This document shows, piece by piece, positions 63,067 to 64,000 of a stretch of DNA of 64,000 nucleotides. The DNA is taken from the NCBI RefSeq assembly GCF_041262565.1, contig NZ_JBGCCJ010000001.1, positions 4,092,001 through 4,156,000 of the forward strand. The letters run 5' to 3'. The translations under genes were made by a program, and so were the position numbers. Each line of letters starts with the position of its first letter. Within the stretch, counting starts at the first letter, position 1. The notes beneath the pieces are model-generated. The model saw only the letters and a list, made by a program, of their open reading frames with translations. It had not been told where the DNA came from and ran no database searches. Source of the stretch: Leifsonia sp. EB41 (GTDB taxonomy: Bacteria > Actinomycetota > Actinomycetes > Actinomycetales > Microbacteriaceae).

Positions 63067-63108
63067 CTCGTCGCGGAAATCCGCGCGGTCATTCCCGCGA
63101 CGACTCAC
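63063..63108. terminator. Inverted repeat between convergent rimM and gntR
   Basis: GTGACTCGTCGCGGAAAT and ATTCCCGCGACGACTCAC are complementary with two mismatches around a short GC-rich loop. It overlaps the ends of both genes and likely terminates both. Confidence 0.7.
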
Positions 63109-63776
63109 CTTTCGGGCTGGAGGATGGTGAGGCCGCGGGCACGGAGTAGGCGGGTGTCGGCGTTCAGGGCCGCGAGCAGGCGCTCGTGCGTGCCGACGAT
63201 GTGCCGGTGGATGCTGTCCGCCGCGGCGTCCGCGTCGCGTGCGGCGAGCTGCTCGACGATCGTGCGGTGCTCCTCCCACGCGGTCCGCCGCGCGTCGGCC
63301 GTGCGCACCTCCAGCCAGCGGGTGCGGGCCAGCCGGGTCATCGCGGAGGACACCGAGTCGGCGAAGAAGTGGTTGCCGCTGAGGGCCGCGAGCCGCACGT
63401 GGAAGCCCGTGCCCGCGCCGACCGCGTCCTCGTCGCTCCGGTCGGGGTCGTAGGCGCCGAGGTCGTCGTGCAGCGCGCGCACGTCGTCGTCCGCGGCCCG
63501 GACGGCGCTCAGCCGCACCGCGGCGGTCTCCAGGGCGTCGCGCAGCTCGCTGAGCCGGGCGATCTCGCCGAGGTCGATGGGGGAGACCTCCCACCCTCGG
63601 CCCTCGCGGCGGACCAGCCCCTCCGCCTCCAGGCGCATGAGCGCCGCGCGCAGCGGGGTGCGCGAGGCTCCCAGCTCGGCTTCGAGCCCTCGTTCGGTGA
63701 TGCGGGAGCCGGGGACGCGGTCCAGGTCGAGGATCGCCGAGCGCAGGCGCTCGTACACGTGGGGCTGCTCGGGCAT
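63105..63776 (-). CDS. GntR-family (FCD-type) transcriptional regulator
   Basis: The 223-residue regulator has an N-terminal winged HTH (YERLRSAILDLDRVPGSRIT, then ELGASRTPLRAALMRLEAEG and LVRREGRGWEV), followed by a helical FCD ligand domain with metal/ligand residues such as HVRLAALSGNHFFADSV, HRTIVEQLAARD and HIVGTHERL. GAAGGAG precedes the ATG (MPEQPHVYE). It is divergent from an MFS transporter with three GGTATACC sites between them, so it probably represses the transporter and itself. Ligand unknown, possibly an organic acid. Confidence 0.9.
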   Translation of the reverse strand: MPEQPHVYERLRSAILDLDRVPGSRITERGLEAELGASRTPLRAALMRLEAEGLVRREGRGWEVSPIDLGEIARLSELRDALETAAVRLSAVRAADDDVRALHDDLGAYDPDRSDEDAVGAGTGFHVRLAALSGNHFFADSVSSAMTRLARTRWLEVRTADARRTAWEEHRTIVEQLAARDADAAADSIHRHIVGTHERLLAALNADTRLLRARGLTILQPER

Positions 63777-63790
63777 CGGTCTCCTTCGTT

Positions 63791-63824
63791 GGTATACCAA
63801 GCCGGTATACCGCTAGGGTATACC
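63791..63824. promoter_or_regulatory. Triple GGTATACC operator between gntR and the MFS gene
   Basis: The perfect palindrome GGTATACC occurs at 63791-63798, 63804-63811 and 63817-63824, exactly 13 bp apart. The first is extended to TTGGTATACCAA (63789-63800). The third overlaps the likely -10 (TAGGGT, 63814-63819) of the MFS gene, whose ATG comes 7 bases later. GntR/FCD proteins bind T-GTATAC-A-like palindromes, so this is a strong repressor site. Confidence 0.85.
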
Positions 63825-63826
63825 GC

Positions 63827-64000
63827 ATGAGCCGAGAAACACGAGAAGAGACCGGGCAGGCGATCAGAACCCCTCGGCCGTGGCTCATGCTCGCCCTCGG
63901 CGTCATCGGCCAGGCCAGTTCGACCGTCTTCGTCTCCACCCCGGCCTTCCTCATCCCGCTGCTGCACACCGAGCGCGGGCTGAGCCTCGCGCAGGCCGGT
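63827..64000 (+). CDS. MFS transporter, 3'-truncated by the window edge
   Basis: The first 58 residues (MSRETREETGQAIRTPRPWL ... VIGQASSTVFVSTPAFLIPLLHTERGLSLAQAG) show a polar cytoplasmic N-terminus and the first membrane helix of a 12-helix major-facilitator transporter. The IPLLHTERGLSLAQAG loop pattern is typical of the family. Substrate cannot be judged. Controlled by the triple GGTATACC operator and the divergent GntR repressor; probably leaderless. Confidence 0.8.
   Translation, partial: MSRETREETGQAIRTPRPWLMLALGVIGQASSTVFVSTPAFLIPLLHTERGLSLAQAG

Overview
The window is high-GC DNA from an actinobacterium. Gene order and protein sequences look most like the family Microbacteriaceae (Leifsonia and relatives). 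That placement is inference from gene content: the murA-plsC-gpsA-ddlA-DUF3515-thiL-rsmD-recG-coaD block, the DUF177-rpmF-rnc-mutM-smc-ftsY-ffh-rpsP-khpA-rimM block, lipoproteins with classical lipoboxes, and many genes whose start codon lies only 6-9 bases after a -10-like TANNNT box with no Shine-Dalgarno, as expected of leaderless mRNAs.

Layout. 1-11.1 kb: the end of a glycine betaine/proline-type ABC transporter (ATPase with CBS domains, permease fused to binding protein), an alanyl-tRNA editing protein, a NERD protein, small proteins, a giant LuxR/STAND regulator, a DNA photolyase overlapping a metallo-hydrolase, and a diacylglycerol-kinase-like lipid kinase. 11.1-18.4 kb: a tRNA-Glu(CTC) gene occupied by a 7.2-kb integrative element. 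It is bounded by a perfect 49-bp direct repeat of the tRNA 3' part, with its own tyrosine integrase and paired putative arm-type sites at both ends. Its cargo is two tandem four-helix membrane proteins, a coiled-coil/HTH protein, a lipoprotein with eight cysteine-pair repeats, an unknown protein, a barstar-like inhibitor and an anchored secreted protein. 18.4-21.5 kb: an AbiE-like nucleotidyltransferase toxin-antitoxin pair with a complete leaderless promoter inside an inverted repeat, then a TetR regulator with an extra N-terminal domain.

21.5-24.4 kb: a metallo-hydrolase, a yybP-ykoY type manganese riboswitch in front of a TerC-like protein, and a PP2C phosphatase. 24.4-26.6 kb: a leucine leader peptide with four consecutive Leu codons, leuC (broken by one extra G in a CCCCGGGG run) and leuD. 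26.6-36.9 kb: cell-wall and phospholipid genes (murA, plsC, gpsA, ddlA), thiL, rsmD, a TPR protein, recG and coaD. 36.9-41.6 kb: a MoxR/DUF58/transglutaminase operon. 41.6-44.1 kb: DUF177, rpmF, rnc, mutM. 44.2-50.6 kb: an acetyltransferase and a branched-chain amino-acid ABC transporter operon, livKHMGF. 50.7-58.1 kb: smc, a CHAD protein on the other strand, ftsY, a DUF2004 protein and ffh (chromosome organisation and the SRP pathway). 58.1-60.3 kb: three tandem SGNH-hydrolase lipoproteins, the middle one with an in-frame TAG in place of a conserved Trp. 60.3-63.1 kb: a GCS2/YbdK ligase, then rpsP-khpA-rimM. 63.1-64 kb: a GntR repressor divergent from an MFS transporter that runs off the window, with three GGTATACC operators exactly 13 bp apart between them.

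Recurring non-coding structure: long nearly perfect inverted repeats, mostly without a T-tract, sit between many genes (30.97, 32.58, 44.13, 50.62 and 63.09 kb). Two of these places share the same dispersed sequence. The observations most worth a second look are the tRNA-Glu element and its cargo, the leuC frameshift behind a leucine attenuator, the amber codon in the SGNH gene, and the two precisely built operator regions.
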